Source of the DNA: Arthrobacter sp. CJ23
Lineage (GTDB): Bacteria > Actinomycetota > Actinomycetes > Actinomycetales > Micrococcaceae
Assembly: GCF_024741795.1 (NCBI RefSeq)
Contig: NZ_CP102950.1
Location: forward strand, 2,542,001-2,606,000
DNA: 64,000 bases
Direction: 5' to 3'
Shown in pieces: positions 62,852 through 64,000 of the stretch. Position numbers and translations under genes: made by a program. Every line of letters begins with the position of its first letter. Positions within the stretch are counted from its first letter, which is position 1. The notes beneath the pieces are model-generated. The model was not told the origin of the DNA, did no database searches, and saw only the letters and a list, made by a program, of their open reading frames with translations.

Positions 62852-63766
62852 TTACCAGCCGCGCTCTGCGAGGCGGTGCGGCTGCGGGATCTCGTCCACG
62901 TTGATGCCCACCATGGCTTCGCCCAGGCCGCGGGAGACCTTGGCGATGACGTCGGCGTCGTCGTAGAAGGTGGTGGCCTTCACGACGGCGGCGGCGCGCT
63001 GCGCCGGGTTGCCGGACTTGAAGATGCCGGAACCGACGAACACGCCGTCCGCACCGAGCTGCATCATCATGGCGGCGTCAGCCGGGGTGGCGATGCCGCC
63101 GGCGGTGAAGAGCACCACGGGGAGCTTGCCCGTGGCGGCAACTTCCTTGACCAGTTCGTACGGTGCCTGCAGTTCCTTGGCGGCGACGTACAGCTCGTCC
63201 TCGGGCAGGGCGGCGAGCTTGGCGATCTCGGCACGGATCTGGCGCATGTGGCCCGTGGCGTTGGAGACATCGCCGGTGCCGGCCTCGCCCTTGGAGCGGA
63301 TCATGGCCGCGCCCTCGTTGATGCGGCGCAGGGCCTCGCCGAGGTTGGTGGCGCCGCAGACGAAGGGAACGGTGAAGTTCCACTTGTCGATGTGGTTGAC
63401 GTAGTCGGCCGGGGTCAGGACCTCGGACTCGTCGATGTAGTCGACACCGAGGGACTGCAGGACCTGGGCCTCGACGAAGTGGCCGATGCGGGCCTTGGCC
63501 ATGACCGGGATGGACACGGCAGCGATGATCGCGTCGATCATGTCCGGATCGGACATGCGGGACACGCCACCCTGGGCGCGGATGTCGGCCGGGACGCGCT
63601 CGAGCGCCATGACCGCCACGGCACCGGCATCTTCGGCGATGCGGGCCTGCTCGACGTTGACGACGTCCATGATGACGCCGCCCTTCAACATCTCCGCCAT
63701 GCCCCGCTTGACGCGGTTGCTGCCGGTGACGGGAACCTGAGCTGAAGTCTCTTCACTGCTGGACAC
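62852..63766 (-). CDS. pdxS: Pyridoxal 5'-phosphate synthase lyase subunit PdxS
   Basis: PdxS builds PLP from ribose 5-phosphate, glyceraldehyde 3-phosphate and ammonia from PdxT. The 304-residue TIM barrel contains [20 protein letters not shown], the lysine of [28 protein letters not shown] and the second lysine in [12 protein letters not shown]. The GTG start has AGGGG seven bases upstream. It is not next to pdxT: murT-gatD, the CapA-like gene and the M3 peptidase lie between. Confidence 0.97.
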   Translation of the reverse strand: MSSSEETSAQVPVTGSNRVKRGMAEMLKGGVIMDVVNVEQARIAEDAGAVAVMALERVPADIRAQGGVSRMSDPDMIDAIIAAVSIPVMAKARIGHFVEAQVLQSLGVDYIDESEVLTPADYVNHIDKWNFTVPFVCGATNLGEALRRINEGAAMIRSKGEAGTGDVSNATGHMRQIRAEIAKLAALPEDELYVAAKELQAPYELVKEVAATGKLPVVLFTAGGIATPADAAMMMQLGADGVFVGSGIFKSGNPAQRAAAVVKATTFYDDADVIAKVSRGLGEAMVGINVDEIPQPHRLAERGW

Positions 63767-63804
63767 AAAAAGCCCCTAGGAGTAGGTAAAAAGGAGTACA
63801 TCTC

Positions 63805-63810
63805 ATCATA
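63805..63810 (-). promoter_or_regulatory. -10 element of pdxS
   Basis: TATGAT on the minus strand, about 38 bases before the GTG, in a 149-base gap. No strong -35 was found at 16-18 bases. The same hexamer serves pdxT. Confidence 0.5.
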
Positions 63811-63915
63811 CGGTGCAGACGGGTGGCCAAACTCACCAACCACGTCATGCGGCGTTGCACTGGGGTCGACAAGTGGTGCGTACTGGTCCACTGCCACCCT
63901 ACGGCGCCCGAGATG

Positions 63916-64000
63916 CTAGGTGGAGGCCGTTCCTTCGGCCGCAGCCATCGCCTGCCGACGAACAGCCATCATGCGCTGGGCGATGGTGACCACGCTGGCC
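63916..64000 (-). CDS. C-terminal end of an unidentified gene (cut by window edge)
   Basis: The last 27 codons of a minus-strand gene, ending EGTAST and TAG at 63916-63918. The tail (VVTIAQRMMAVRRQAMAAAE) is a basic, helical segment with codon use like its neighbours. It is too short to name. By synteny with other actinobacteria a gene of the phosphatidylinositol mannoside group could lie upstream of pdxS, but the sequence does not show it. Confidence 0.55.
   Translation of the reverse strand, partial: ASVVTIAQRMMAVRRQAMAAAEGTAST

Noticed and set aside
63685..63897. A 70-codon minus-strand frame overlapping the pdxS start
   Set aside because: It covers the pdxS promoter and runs into the pdxS coding region in another frame; no ribosome binding site, no motif.

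Overview
The window is high-G+C actinobacterial DNA, and gene content and order point to Arthrobacter, Pseudarthrobacter or a close relative in the Micrococcaceae (inference). The reasons are a complete mIHF gene (mihF), a divergent PriA, an RpsD without zinc-binding cysteines, the acVLRF1 release-factor gene, frequent GTG and TTG starts, and long runs of housekeeping genes in the order known from Mycobacterium tuberculosis. I found no tRNA, rRNA, insertion sequence, prophage or CRISPR array. Most genes lie on the minus strand.

Layout: (1) 1-6234, carbon metabolism and accessory genes: glpF (cut by the window edge) and glpD on the minus strand, a divergent SorC-type regulator, then an aldo/keto reductase, an alpha/beta hydrolase and a GT4 glycosyltransferase on the plus strand. 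(2) 6250-21417, a long minus-strand block transcribed as pyrR-pyrB-pyrC-(PH-like membrane protein)-carA-carB-pyrF, then mihF-gmk-rpoZ-coaBC-metK-priA: the UMP pathway, then nucleoid, GMP, RNA polymerase omega, CoA and SAM functions. (3) 21623-22879, a lone PrsW-type membrane protease on the plus strand. (4) 23006-34892, minus strand: rpsD, two small membrane proteins, alaS, ruvX, mltG, aroE-aroC-aroK-aroB, a TPR-like protein, efp, nusB. (5) 35107-40462: rarA divergent from an acVLRF1 release factor, an Asp-box beta-propeller lipoprotein and a GNAT acetyltransferase. (6) 40572-47192: aspS and hisS on the minus strand; a membrane-anchored cyclophilin, a DUF349 protein and an orphan AbiEi-like protein on the plus strand. 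(7) 47212-57096, minus strand: pdxT-yebC-ruvC-ruvA-ruvB, yajC-secD-secF, relA. (8) 57198-62648: murT-gatD on the plus strand, a CapA-like lipoprotein on the minus strand, and an M3 oligopeptidase on the plus strand. (9) pdxS, then the tail of an unidentified gene at the right edge.

The core operons are tightly packed: many neighbours overlap by 1 or 4 bases, which suggests coupled translation. Strong hairpins separate most transcription units. At least eight genes have a TANNNT hexamer 6-7 bases upstream of an ATG or GTG and no convincing ribosome binding site, the arrangement expected of leaderless actinobacterial mRNAs; this was used to choose starts.

I see no clear defence or mobile system. 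The least ordinary items are a histidine-rich cytoplasmic segment in MltG, the nine-Asp-box lipoprotein, a 25-bp near-perfect inverted repeat between pyrF and mihF, a tandem duplication carrying a -10 element, a PriA without recognisable helicase motifs, and a MurT without the zinc-ribbon cysteines. No stretch longer than about 300 bases lacks a gene.
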